Counted from the first letter of the stretch, positions 16,497 through 24,729 are shown. The stretch is DNA of 64,000 nt from Lederbergia wuyishanensis (GCF_022900255.1 NZ_JALIRM010000010.1:1-64000); one strand, 5' to 3'. Translations and numbers: made by a program. Notes: generated from the letters alone by a model not told the origin.

Positions 16497-16545
16497 CACT
16501 ATTATAGCAGTGTTTCCAATACTTTCATACTATATATAGTGTTTC
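16497..16545 (-). promoter_or_regulatory. Promoter and paired operator-like motif of the receptor-peptide unit
   Basis: Reading leftwards, TATAAT occupies 16506-16501 with a weak TATGAA 17 bases upstream (16529-16524). Two copies of GAAACACT (16545-16538 and 16516-16509), each followed by TATA and then TAGT, lie 29 bases apart. The upstream copy forms the palindrome ACTATATATAGT (16529-16540) and the other gives CACTATTATAGCAGTG (16497-16512). These could bind the regulator itself. The remaining gap (to 16735) is AT-rich and I see no gene in it. Confidence 0.55.
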
Positions 16546-16735
16546 TTTATTATCTACTATGATATTTTTTTACTATAATTCAAGCTTATTGAGGATAAAT
16601 CAACTGTTTTACATTTATGTATCAAATATTAAGATTAAAACCAAATACAATTTATTAGTAATAAAAAACATTAATGCATCTTCACCTTACATTTTACATC
16701 ATCAAAAGGGGCAACCCTTCTAATAATGACCTAAC

Positions 16736-16780
16736 AAAAAAAAAAACAGATGAATACTTATCATCCATTGTATTCATCCG
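16736..16780 (-). terminator. Terminator after the DUF4097 gene
   Basis: Minus strand: GATGAATAC ... GTATTCATC pairs over 9 bases (16778-16749), followed by a run of more than ten T residues (complement of the A run 16736-16746). It ends the PadR-HAAS-DUF4097 operon. Confidence 0.87.
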
Positions 16781-16789
16781 TTTTCAGAT

Positions 16790-17647
16790 TTATTTATTTA
16801 CTGTAATTCTTCCATTATGAGTGACAAGTTTTATTATGTTCTCTCCAGAGCCATAAACAACATTCCTGTTGGATTGACCAAAGATGTCAGCCTTTCCATT
16901 GTGTACAGTCACATCAATTTTTGCATTTGTTGGCTCTTTGTCCGTCTTAATTATTATTTCACCATTATCAGATTCAATATCAATCGGTCGATCTAAATTA
17001 TTGGTTGTAAGGGTAACTCTTCCGTTGTTTACTTTTGCTACAATTTTACCTTCCACATTATCAAGATTAACTTTTCCATTGGCTGCTTTTGTTTCTACAG
17101 AAGTGGCAGTAATATTTTTCATATCAATCATGCCATTGCTTGCTTTTGTCGTAACAGTGGAACTTTTGATATCTTTAAGGTGAATTCGACCATTATCAGT
17201 GTTAACTGTAAATTCATTAGCTTTTAGCTTTTCCGCTTTAATATATCCGTTATTGCTCTTTGATTGGATTATGTCATACTCTTTTTCAGGAACGTATACC
17301 TTCAATGTTAATGATGTTGCGAAAAAGTCAAAATTAAATAGTTTTCTTAGTTTTTCTTTCAATTCTATGTTTAGAGTATCTCCTTCTACATCAGCCGAAA
17401 ATGTATATTTTAAATTTTTGGCTACCTTTCCCGAAAGTTCAACAGATGTTTTAGAATCATTAGAAGGATAAATTTCTACTTTAGAATTGTTAGATGTTAT
17501 TGTAATATTTGAAAAATCCTTCTCTATTAACCTTTCATCCGAAATTTGTTCAGATTGTGTCACTGATTTAAACGTAGCGATACTCCCAACAATCCCAACC
17601 AATAAAAGAAAAAGGGCTGCAGTTGCAATTATTTTTATATTATTCAT
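16790..17647 (-). CDS. DUF4097-family membrane-anchored beta-repeat protein
   Basis: 285 residues. A single N-terminal transmembrane anchor (about 7-27) is followed by a beta-rich domain with repeated NGx(I/V) turns: SNNGYIKAEKL, DNGRIHLKDI, SNGMIDMKNI, ANGKVNLDNV, NNGRVTLTT, DNGEIIIKT, HNGKADIF, HNGRITVNK. This is the right-handed beta-helix style of DUF4097/LiaG-like proteins. Such proteins sit outside the membrane and are tied to envelope-stress responses. It overlaps the HAAS gene by 8 bases and is third in an operon with PadR. No catalytic residues are recognisable. Confidence 0.82.
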   Translation of the reverse strand: MNNIKIIATAALFLLLVGIVGSIATFKSVTQSEQISDERLIEKDFSNITITSNNSKVEIYPSNDSKTSVELSGKVAKNLKYTFSADVEGDTLNIELKEKLRKLFNFDFFATSLTLKVYVPEKEYDIIQSKSNNGYIKAEKLKANEFTVNTDNGRIHLKDIKSSTVTTKASNGMIDMKNITATSVETKAANGKVNLDNVEGKIVAKVNNGRVTLTTNNLDRPIDIESDNGEIIIKTDKEPTNAKIDVTVHNGKADIFGQSNRNVVYGSGENIIKLVTHNGRITVNK

Positions 17648-18200
17648 GTTTTAATCCACCTTTAACAATTCTCGCGTTAAATTTTAAATAACGAATGAAG
17701 CCGTTAGTGATTACACGTGTTGCAAAAAACATACCTATCGAAATAAATAACCCGATCCCACAAAGAACCATTGAAACAAACAAATCAAAGTATTCAAATG
17801 TTCCCGGGAATATGACTGCATTCACCATCACTAACAAAGGGGAAGCTACAAAGGATACCCCTACAGCCCAACCAGCTACAATAATTGATGCTATTGCAAT
17901 AAAAGGGCCGAGCACAATCACTAAATTAAAGAAGCCTAATCCAATGACTGCCCAAACAGCACGGAATACATTTCCTGTTGATGCTTTTGTTTGTACTTTT
18001 TCAAGATGATGTGTAGCTAAGATTTCCTTTGCAATTTGCTGTGGAGAACCGAGTGATTTCACAATTTGTTCTTCTGTTTTTCCTTCTTCTAACCCAATCG
18101 TAAAATGCTCTTCAAAATCTTGTAAAATATCTAGTCGTTCTTTCGATGGAAGTCGTTCCAAAGACGAATCCAATATTCTCATAAATTGATATTTATTCAT
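17640..18200 (-). CDS. DUF1700 membrane protein with HAAS signalling domain
   Basis: 186 residues. The N-terminal helical HAAS domain (about 1-70) starts MNKYQFMRILDSSLERLP and includes LDILQDFEEHFTIGLEEGKT and IVKSLGSPQQIAKEI. Two to four transmembrane segments lie in the C-terminal half (about 80-165). HAAS proteins are almost always encoded with a PadR regulator, as here, and are thought to sense and signal envelope state. The gene overlaps both neighbours (8 bases each side), so translation is coupled with PadR upstream and DUF4097 downstream. Confidence 0.87.
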   Translation of the reverse strand: MNKYQFMRILDSSLERLPSKERLDILQDFEEHFTIGLEEGKTEEQIVKSLGSPQQIAKEILATHHLEKVQTKASTGNVFRAVWAVIGLGFFNLVIVLGPFIAIASIIVAGWAVGVSFVASPLLVMVNAVIFPGTFEYFDLFVSMVLCGIGLFISIGMFFATRVITNGFIRYLKFNARIVKGGLKHE

Positions 18201-18516
18201 GGTCTACCCCTTCTTTAATTAATTGGTTGACTCCAGAAATAAATTCCTGCCATTCCTGAATCAACTCATATAAATATTTTCTTCCTTTTGCAGTCAATTT
18301 GTAATACTTACGTGATGGACCTTCCGACGATTCTTGTAAATACGTTGTAAAATACTCCTCTTTTGTCAACCGCCTTAAAAGTGGATATACCGTGCCCTCC
18401 GAAATAGCGATTTGATCCGAAATTTTTTGCACCAACTCATATCCGTATCTATCTTGTTTATCAAGTAATGCTAGGACACAAAGTTCTAAAACACCTTTTT
18501 TAAATTGAACGTTCAA
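18193..18516 (-). CDS. PadR-family transcriptional regulator
   Basis: 107 residues from TTG 18516, chosen because GAGGTG sits 10 bases upstream; GTG 18540 and ATG 18534 are in frame but lack a ribosome site. PadR winged helix: KKGVLELCVLALLDKQDRYG, ISEGTVYPLLRRLTKEEY, SRKYYKLTAKGRKYL. It leads the PadR-HAAS-DUF4097 operon. A perfect 18-base palindrome covers the start codon, and another 14-base palindrome lies upstream. Either could be an autoregulatory operator. The signal that releases it is not visible. Confidence 0.87.
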   Translation of the reverse strand: MNVQFKKGVLELCVLALLDKQDRYGYELVQKISDQIAISEGTVYPLLRRLTKEEYFTTYLQESSEGPSRKYYKLTAKGRKYLYELIQEWQEFISGVNQLIKEGVDHE

Positions 18517-18519
18517 TTT
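18502..18519. promoter_or_regulatory. 18-base palindrome over the PadR start codon
   Basis: AAATTGAACGTTCAATTT is perfectly self-complementary and includes the TTG start of the PadR gene (minus strand 18516-18514). It could be an operator or fold in the mRNA at the start. It is also coding, so the symmetry has a cost that suggests function. Confidence 0.4.
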
Positions 18520-18602
18520 TCTGTTGCACCTCATTTCCACTTTTACTACTATACATTATATAATACTTATCAATGAAAAATACCTTGCAAAAACAATATA
18601 TC

Positions 18603-18616
18603 ATACAGTACTGTAT
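18603..18616. promoter_or_regulatory. 14-base palindrome upstream of the PadR gene
   Basis: ATACAGTACTGTAT is perfectly symmetrical and lies 87 bases upstream of the PadR start, near AT-rich promoter-like sequence (TATAAT on the minus strand, complement of 18553-18558). It is a candidate PadR binding site. Confidence 0.4.
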
Positions 18617-18660
18617 AATGCAATGTACTAAACAAAACAATTTAGCATTTTTTTTCAACA

Positions 18661-18694
18661 AAAAAACCGCTCTATATTGAGATGAGCGGTTTTC
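18661..18694 (-). terminator. Terminator after the MscS gene
   Basis: Minus strand: AAAACCGCTC ... GAGCGGTTTT, a 10-base-pair stem followed by more T residues. It starts at the stop codon of the MscS gene (18693). Confidence 0.85.
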
Positions 18695-19736
18695 AAGATT
18701 CTTGAATCTGAACATATTCGTTATATTCTTCTTCACTTTTAATAATTTCAAGTATTTTATAATTAATTTCTTCTTTTACTTTTAAATATTCTCCCCATTC
18801 TGTTGTTTTCGTAAAGAAATAAAGAAAAATTTCAAATCCATCCGCCATATACTTGTCAAAATTGACATGAATCATATCGGGGTGAATATCAGGATCACTC
18901 TTCAATAAATCATTTATCCTCTGAATAATTGTTTCCAATTTTTCTCTTGGAGTATCAGCGGGAAGTTTTAAAGAAAATGAAATTTGTCTTTTACCCATTT
19001 TACTCCAGTTGGTGATCGGCTGATCTGCAAGTGTTGCGTTTGGTACAGTAACAAGAGCCTGAGTAAAGGTACGAACTTTAGTACTGCGGAAACTAATATC
19101 CTCCACTGTCCCCTCAACACTAGGTGTCGATATCCAATCACCTATCGTAAAAGGTTTTTCAGTAATAATAATGATACCTCCAAATAAATTAGCAAGGGCA
19201 TCTTTAGCTGCAAGCGCAAAAGCAAGACCACCCAATCCTAGCCCTGCAACGAATCCATTTATATCGTAGTGAAACTCTTGGGCGATAACAGTTATTGCAA
19301 TTGCAACAATGATCACCCTAATAGCTTTAGATAAAAATGGAACAAGTATATTATCAATCTCAATATTGTATCTCTTATTAATCCTTGAAAAAAGAAGTGA
19401 GGAGGCGTCAGAAAGATTGAACAATCCCCACGTAACAAGAAGAATGAAACAAGATCTAATTAAACTTAAAAAGAGTAGATTCTTATTATCAATATAAGGA
19501 AAATAATGAGCAGCAATATAAATTCCTAATATAATAAAAAACCATTGCATCGGTTTTTCGAAAGCAATCCAAACGTTAGAGAATAGCTTACTCGGAACTT
19601 TACTCGTCAATTTTAAAAATAGAGTAAACACATACTTTGCAAAAATTTTTCTCAAGAGAAGGAAAAGTAGCAAAATGGCGATGGAAATCAAGATGTTTTT
19701 TAAGTCTTCATATGTATTTAGATATTCCCAAAACAT
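18693..19736 (-). CDS. MscS-family small-conductance mechanosensitive channel
   Basis: 347 residues from ATG 19736 behind TAGGAGG. Transmembrane segments are seen at about 15-40, 65-85, 92-115 and 130-155. The pore helix GFVAGLGLGGLAFALAAKDALANLFGG (about 158-184) is the conserved Gly/Ala-packed MscS TM3. The cytoplasmic beta domain follows with PFTIGDWI and VEGTVEDISFRSTKVRTF. These channels open on membrane tension and release solutes during hypo-osmotic shock. The gene stands alone between terminators on both sides. The C-terminal tail is short, as in YkuT-type channels of Bacillus. Confidence 0.9.
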   Translation of the reverse strand: MFWEYLNTYEDLKNILISIAILLLFLLLRKIFAKYVFTLFLKLTSKVPSKLFSNVWIAFEKPMQWFFIILGIYIAAHYFPYIDNKNLLFLSLIRSCFILLVTWGLFNLSDASSLLFSRINKRYNIEIDNILVPFLSKAIRVIIVAIAITVIAQEFHYDINGFVAGLGLGGLAFALAAKDALANLFGGIIIITEKPFTIGDWISTPSVEGTVEDISFRSTKVRTFTQALVTVPNATLADQPITNWSKMGKRQISFSLKLPADTPREKLETIIQRINDLLKSDPDIHPDMIHVNFDKYMADGFEIFLYFFTKTTEWGEYLKVKEEINYKILEIIKSEEEYNEYVQIQES

Positions 19737-19783
19737 AACTAATGCCTCCTAGAATCCCCTTTACTTTATCAAAAATTTTAACA

Positions 19784-19818
19784 CAAAAAAGTCACTCCAT
19801 GTAGACTGGAATGACTTC
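19784..19818 (-). terminator. Terminator after the MFS gene
   Basis: Minus strand: AAGTCATTCCA-GTCTAC-TGGAGTGACTT with one mismatch, followed by TTTTG. It lies about 20 bases beyond the MFS stop. Confidence 0.82.
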
Positions 19819-19838
19819 TACGCAGAACAAGCACCTAA

Positions 19839-21059
19839 TCAAACGTTCGACGCCTCTTCCGTTTGAGGCTGGATTTTCATATTAAAGATTGGCATAATGA
19901 CTAATATTCCAATCACAAAAAGAATTGCTGACAATTCAAATATGAGTACAATGGATGTCATATGTTTTAGAATACCCGATAAGCTCATTGTCAGAACCAT
20001 TGCCCCAGAGAATAACGGACTTAATGTACCATTTACCCTGCCTATGAATTCCGCTTTTGTACTTTGAAGAATCATCGTATTGATCCCGATTTGAATGCAA
20101 GGGAAAAATAATCCGGTAAAAAACTCTGCTCCCAATGTAATTGGAAGTGAAGTAGAAAATCCGACTACGCTCATTCCTATGGCATTCGCCATCATCCCAA
20201 TAACCAGAAGCCTTTGAGGTGCAACTTTTCTCGTAAACATAACAGAAAGAGCTCCTCCAAGGATCATCCCTATTCCATTTGCCATTAATAACCATTGTAA
20301 ATTTTCTTTTGCCAATTCTAATCTTTCTGTTACTAGAAAGATGGTAAGTGGCTGAATTAATCCAATAGCGAGACCTGCTGCCATAAAGCAAAGTCCCAGC
20401 AGTTTTAATTCCTTCTTCTCAAGAACATATCTAACCCCAGCTTTCATTTCCTCGAGAACACTTGTTGACGTTTTTTCTTTTTCTATTGCATGGTCAGCTG
20501 GTATGAATAAAAGCATAACCGCTGAGAGTAGGAATGACACGCCTGTAATCGCAATCGACACATCTATACCGAATTGTTGAAATACAAATGTACCAACGAC
20601 TGGGCCTAGTACCATGAAAATGGCAAAAATTGTTTGGTAAATAGACATCGCTGATTGAATTAATTCTGGTTTCAAATGCATTTTAAACAATTTCATACCA
20701 GATGGCTGGGAAAATTGTGATAAAATTGCCGAAATTAATGTAGCAAAAAAGATAATCTTCCATGAGCCAATGACTAAAGTAATTAATACAGCAAAGACAG
20801 AAATGGCACTTAAAATATCACACCAAATCATTGTGAGCTTCGGTTTCCATCTGTCAGCGAATGTTCCTCCAATGAAAGAAAAAATAAAGATTGGGGCAAA
20901 CTCAGCAACCGAAATCATCGAAACAGCGAAAGCATCTCCATTCGTTTTTTCCATTACAAATAAAAGGACGGCAAAATTTCGCACCCAAATTCCAACTTGC
21001 AAAAACAATGCTGATAGGAAAATAACACGGACAAAACGATTTTTTAATAACTCTGACAT
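19839..21059 (-). CDS. MFS exporter (macrolide-efflux/MefA-like topology)
   Basis: 406 residues with 12 hydrophobic segments and the motif-A loop GGTFADRWKPKLTM between TM2 and TM3. The pattern FLQVGIWVRNFAVLLFVME and FFTGLFFPCIQIGINTMILQ is the style of the MefA/YfmO-like drug:H+ antiporter group in Bacillales. Start ATG 21059 has GAAAGAGG upstream. No regulator is adjacent. The substrate cannot be read from sequence. Confidence 0.85.
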   Translation of the reverse strand: MSELLKNRFVRVIFLSALFLQVGIWVRNFAVLLFVMEKTNGDAFAVSMISVAEFAPIFIFSFIGGTFADRWKPKLTMIWCDILSAISVFAVLITLVIGSWKIIFFATLISAILSQFSQPSGMKLFKMHLKPELIQSAMSIYQTIFAIFMVLGPVVGTFVFQQFGIDVSIAITGVSFLLSAVMLLFIPADHAIEKEKTSTSVLEEMKAGVRYVLEKKELKLLGLCFMAAGLAIGLIQPLTIFLVTERLELAKENLQWLLMANGIGMILGGALSVMFTRKVAPQRLLVIGMMANAIGMSVVGFSTSLPITLGAEFFTGLFFPCIQIGINTMILQSTKAEFIGRVNGTLSPLFSGAMVLTMSLSGILKHMTSIVLIFELSAILFVIGILVIMPIFNMKIQPQTEEASNV

Positions 21060-21098
21060 ATATACCTCTTTCCAATTTCATATGAAACTTATTTTTAT

Positions 21099-21412
21099 CT
21101 AGGCTCTTTTCTCAAATATTGTTGCAATATGACCCCATTTTAATAATAAGAATTGTATTAGGACACCTCATCATTAATTATGCTACTGAGAAAAGAGTGG
21201 CCAAACTTAAGAACAAATAAACTCCCTTACAGGGGGTGAAAGCCGGATTTTGGGCTTTTACAACACAACAAACTTTACGTAAATAGCCTTTATCTAGGCT
21301 TTTTTCTCAAACATAATAAGAACCTCTAAACACCTTTATGCGGTGTAAATTCCGGGTTTTGAGCTTTTACAAATACAACTAACACTACCGAGAATAACCT
21401 TTATTTATAGAC
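21099..21412. repeat. Two copies of a dispersed structured repeat (A and B)
   Basis: Two diverged units sit side by side: 21099-21290 and 21291-21412. Both open with TTTTCTCAAA and close with a (A/C)CTTTAC or CTACCGA ... AGCCTTTAT/AACCTTTAT stretch, and a third relative lies at 51683-51815. In each, a hairpin is kept while its bases change: ACTCCC/GGGGGT here (21221-21237) and ACACC/GGTGT (21330-21346). No gene is seen in this 400-base gap. See the finding on this element. Confidence 0.55.
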
Positions 21413-21464
21413 GTTTTTCATTAAAAAATGTTTCACTTATTTTTCGTATAACAATATTTTTTTT

Positions 21465-22009
21465 ATGCAGGAGGATTTTAAAGTTTGGCGAAGAAACATA
21501 ATAACCACTTTTTTGATAAGGGCTGAATCAGTGTGTAGTATTACAAAAACAAAGCTTTCATATGAAGAAATAAATCATGTAACAGTGGCAACATTCGGAC
21601 ACGAGTCAAAAATAATGTCCATTAAAGAACTTAAAGGCGGCTTTTTTAATGTAGCATATTTAATCACGTTTGAAAATAACATGAAAACCGTTTAAAGGTC
21701 CCCCATTCTAACGAAATTAAAGTAATACACTGTGAAAAGACGTTATGAAAGCAGGGATTAAAATAACTTCATTTGATTTCATATAATACTAGAATTTCCA
21801 CTCCGACTATAATTCATTACAACTTTAGCAAAAAATTTATTAACCAGGACTATTTTTTCATGGAATTTACCACGAAAAGCCACTGGATCAGTTATTTGAC
21901 CTCTTTTCTGAGGTTGAGTTTTTGAAGATGAGCCACCAAGTCGGGGGACGCAAAACAATTTTACAAATAGAAGAGTTTGAAAAAGCAAGGACCTGGAAAG
22001 TCGATTAGA
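21465..22009 (+). pseudogene. Decayed aminoglycoside-phosphotransferase-family (APH-like) gene
   Basis: The reading frame opens MQEDFKVWRRN... and continues with ITKTKLSYEEINHVTVATFG and SIKELKGGFFNVAYLITFEN NMKTV, the start of an APH/choline-kinase-type protein. It breaks at 21694 by a lost base just where LKV should follow. Further pieces appear in other frames: NQDYFFMEF at about 21838-21864 and PLDQLFDLFSEVEFLK at about 21887-21934. Kinase and catalytic-loop regions are missing. I therefore read it as a frameshifted, deleted relic. The exact end is approximate; the last readable frame stops at 22006-22008. Confidence 0.6.
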
Positions 22010-22035
22010 AGAAAAAATATTATGGAGATGATGAT

Positions 22036-23052
22036 ATGGTATCTGCATTATATTTTGTTGCTAGAAGTTCAGTCTTTAAGGTGCAAAAAACTGACTCAGT
22101 TTGGGGTCTCATTGAAATGAGGACAGCTCACGAATTTTACTGCTTAGCAGTAGATCCCACTCGACGGGAAAGGCTTTATGCAGGGACTTTCAATGATGGT
22201 CTTTGGATTAGCGATGACGGTGGTTTGACATGGGAACCGGCCGGAAAAGGGATCTTTCACGATCGTGTTTTAAGTGTTGCAGTTAGCCCAACTGAAGTTA
22301 TTAATGGATATAGCGTCGTGTGGGCAGGCACAGAGCCGAGTGAACTTTTTCGTTCAGAAGATGGCGGAAAAACATGGATTCATTTTCCAAAACTCCTTGA
22401 TTTACCGTCAAAACCCACTTGGCGCTTCCCTCCTCGCCCACATACTCATCATGTCCGCTGGATTCAACCAGATCTTCATGATGAGCAAAAGATTTATGTC
22501 GGGATTGAACTTGGCGGCGTCATGAAAAGTGAAGATAAAGGGATATATTGGGAGGACCGAAAACCAGGTTCTCAATATGACTGTCATACATTGACAATGA
22601 ACCGACTTGCAAAAGGGCGTATTTACGAAGCAGCCGGTGGTGGTTTTGCGGAATCCCTGGATGGTGGTGAGACTTGGGCAACATTTAATGATGGACTCGG
22701 TTCAGATACTTATCTTGTTGATATAGCTGTTGATCCAGCCAACCCTGATACTATGGTAGCCTCCGCTGCACACGGGGCATACTCGGCTTATGATCCACAA
22801 CGTGCAAGCACGGTCATTGTACGCCGTAAAAACGGAAAAGCGTGGGAAGTTGTTACTGACGGATTACCTGAACGAGAAGGCTCTTCTATCTTTTCTCTTA
22901 TTTCACACGAATCGGAACCGGGAATATTTTATGCAGTTAATAACCTTGGAATCTTTCAATCAATTGATGCGGGAAAGAGCTGGAAGCCGTTATTGAAGGA
23001 CTGGCCTAAATCATTAATAAAGGAACGAGTTCGCTGGTTTGTTGCAGTTTGA
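22036..23052 (+). CDS. BNR/Asp-box beta-propeller protein
   Basis: 338 residues, ATG 22036 with GGAG upstream. Four or more Asp-box motifs S-x-D-G-G-x-T-W are visible: SDDGGLTWEP, SEDGGKTWIHF, SLDGGETWATF and SIDAGKSWKPL, typical of sialidase-like/YCF48 beta-propellers. No signal peptide is seen, so it may be cytoplasmic. No sialidase Arg triad was confirmed and no catalytic activity is claimed. It is followed 20 bases later by a nucleotidyltransferase gene on the same strand and probably shares its transcript. Confidence 0.75.
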   Translation: MVSALYFVARSSVFKVQKTDSVWGLIEMRTAHEFYCLAVDPTRRERLYAGTFNDGLWISDDGGLTWEPAGKGIFHDRVLSVAVSPTEVINGYSVVWAGTEPSELFRSEDGGKTWIHFPKLLDLPSKPTWRFPPRPHTHHVRWIQPDLHDEQKIYVGIELGGVMKSEDKGIYWEDRKPGSQYDCHTLTMNRLAKGRIYEAAGGGFAESLDGGETWATFNDGLGSDTYLVDIAVDPANPDTMVASAAHGAYSAYDPQRASTVIVRRKNGKAWEVVTDGLPEREGSSIFSLISHESEPGIFYAVNNLGIFQSIDAGKSWKPLLKDWPKSLIKERVRWFVAV

Positions 23053-23072
23053 ATCTATAATAGGGGATTATT

Positions 23073-23858
23073 ATGTATCAAATTGAAGATCGAATTGAAC
23101 TTTTAAATAAGATTACAAGTTTTTCTAAAACGATAAATGGGGTTCAGGGTTTGTTGCTAGTAGGTTCTGGAGCAAATGGTTTTAGAGATGAATTTTCTGA
23201 CCTTGACCTCATTATCGTGGTAAAAATGAGTCGGGATGTAGTCCAAATCCACCATCAGCTTTGTGAATATATCCAACATCACTTTACCGTTTTAAAGGAA
23301 AAGGTATATCGTCACGAAGAAGATATTTTCGTATCTTGTTTCTTACTTGATCATTTCTTGGAGCTAGATTTGGGAGTATGGTCGAAGTCGAAGCTTAGGG
23401 CCACGAAGCCACATTGGGAGATTATTTTTGACCGTGAAAACAATGAGATCCAAGTCACTCTTGAGGAATCTTTAAAAGCAAATAGTTGTCCAAAAATTGA
23501 TGACACCAAGAAAGATTCTTTAAGCTTTATTTGGCAATTTTTCAGAAGTGCAACAGTAGCTTTAAAACGCCAGCAATACATTAAAGCATTAAAAGACATT
23601 GATTTCATCCGTGACCACATCATTCGTTTCTTTTGCATACAAAATGGCATCAACTATGATTTTGATAAATCAATCGACCACCTAGATAGCCCATATATAT
23701 CAAAACTTAAAAGAACCTATGATGTAAAAATGAATGAAGAAAGCATCAAAAAGGTTCTTTATGAAGTGATGGATCTTTATTTTGATGTGGTTGGCCATTT
23801 AGGTAATGAGGATAAAAAAATAATTCGGCTATTATTAAACGAAATGCTAGAGGGTTAA
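23073..23858 (+). CDS. Nucleotidyltransferase-domain protein (aminoglycoside adenylyltransferase-like)
   Basis: 261 residues. The nucleotidyltransferase core G-S-G-A-N-G-F-R-D-E-F-S-D-L-D-L-I (about 31-47) carries the G-S and D-x-D metal-binding signature; a later helical half has FFRSATVALKRQQYIKALKD. It resembles small ANT(6)/KNT-like proteins but cannot be assigned a substrate. Downstream of the beta-propeller gene by 20 bases. It is convergent with the next nucleotidyltransferase gene (overlap 12 bases at their stops), so the two are not paralogues in an operon. Confidence 0.72.
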   Translation: MYQIEDRIELLNKITSFSKTINGVQGLLLVGSGANGFRDEFSDLDLIIVVKMSRDVVQIHHQLCEYIQHHFTVLKEKVYRHEEDIFVSCFLLDHFLELDLGVWSKSKLRATKPHWEIIFDRENNEIQVTLEESLKANSCPKIDDTKKDSLSFIWQFFRSATVALKRQQYIKALKDIDFIRDHIIRFFCIQNGINYDFDKSIDHLDSPYISKLKRTYDVKMNEESIKKVLYEVMDLYFDVVGHLGNEDKKIIRLLLNEMLEG

Positions 23859-24680
23859 TAATTTTTCTCGAGCATAGTCTCTAAAGGCGAGCAGCTTGGA
23901 TGAATTCCATTCCCTGCCGCCTGTTTTTCTTTCTTCTTCGCTCACTATTTTTGGAGAGCGGTACACATCAAGTGCTTGTTGAATAAGCGGGTGAAATTTT
24001 TTAGGTAAATGCAATAATCCCCACTCACCGCCTTCATCTTTACTATGCACTTTTTGGATATTTTCGGTAACCAGTTGAAATACACGAGAAATATTTAAAA
24101 TGCTGTAATACGGTGATTCTAAAATATTTTCTTCATCAAGAATCCATTCAAGATCATACATGACTGAGTCGATAAATGATTGCCAAGGATATTCACCAAA
24201 AACGTCTTGAATTGGTTGCCCGTACAAACAAATTCCGCGCTGTAAAACATACGTCAAATGTGAAGGTAGATCAGAGTCGGTAAGTTCTTTACTATAATCG
24301 ACCTCATTATTTAATATCTTTTCAGTCCACTCGGTGCCGAAATGAAGTTCATACGGAGTTGGAACTGGAACTTGTTTTGCAACCTCTTTTGTAATGATAC
24401 TTAATTCGATATCACCAATTGTTGGCCTTTTTTTAGATTGCAAAGCAATAGCAATTCCGACACATCGAGCCGTTTCATTTTCTAGTCTATGATCAACGAC
24501 TACAATAATATCAATATCGCTTTTTGGCCTGTAGTAGCTCCCCATTGCCAATGAACCATGAAGATAAATACCCACCAAATTATTACCTATCTCATTTTTT
24601 ATTTTTTCTGTCAGAGTAGTGATAAATGATTTTATATCCTCATCACAATTTGACCAAGCTTGAGGACGGTTCATGTGCAA
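23847..24680 (-). CDS. AadA-like aminoglycoside adenylyltransferase-family protein
   Basis: 277 residues from ATG 24680 behind AAAGGAGAA. The core GIYLHGSLAMGSYYRPKSDIDIIVVV (about 37-62) has HGS and D-x-D as in ANT(3'')/AadA enzymes, and the C-terminal helical (DUF4111-like) region carries LTYVLQRGICLYGQPI. Streptomycin/spectinomycin adenylylation is the family function, but Bacillus chromosomal members are not always resistance proteins. Sits in an accessory patch with another nucleotidyltransferase and a decayed phosphotransferase gene. Upstream is a strong AT-rich inverted repeat (24730-24751). Confidence 0.75.
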   Translation of the reverse strand: MHMNRPQAWSNCDEDIKSFITTLTEKIKNEIGNNLVGIYLHGSLAMGSYYRPKSDIDIIVVVDHRLENETARCVGIAIALQSKKRPTIGDIELSIITKEVAKQVPVPTPYELHFGTEWTEKILNNEVDYSKELTDSDLPSHLTYVLQRGICLYGQPIQDVFGEYPWQSFIDSVMYDLEWILDEENILESPYYSILNISRVFQLVTENIQKVHSKDEGGEWGLLHLPKKFHPLIQQALDVYRSPKIVSEEERKTGGREWNSSKLLAFRDYAREKLLTL

Positions 24681-24729
24681 TTCTCCTTTTCAAAACATAT
24701 ATAGTGGGAAATGAGAATCTGTCTTTTTG

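Noticed and set aside
16549-16735. Search for a small gene or RNA in the AT-rich gap upstream of the receptor
   Set aside because: No ORF with a ribosome site and no convincing structure was seen.
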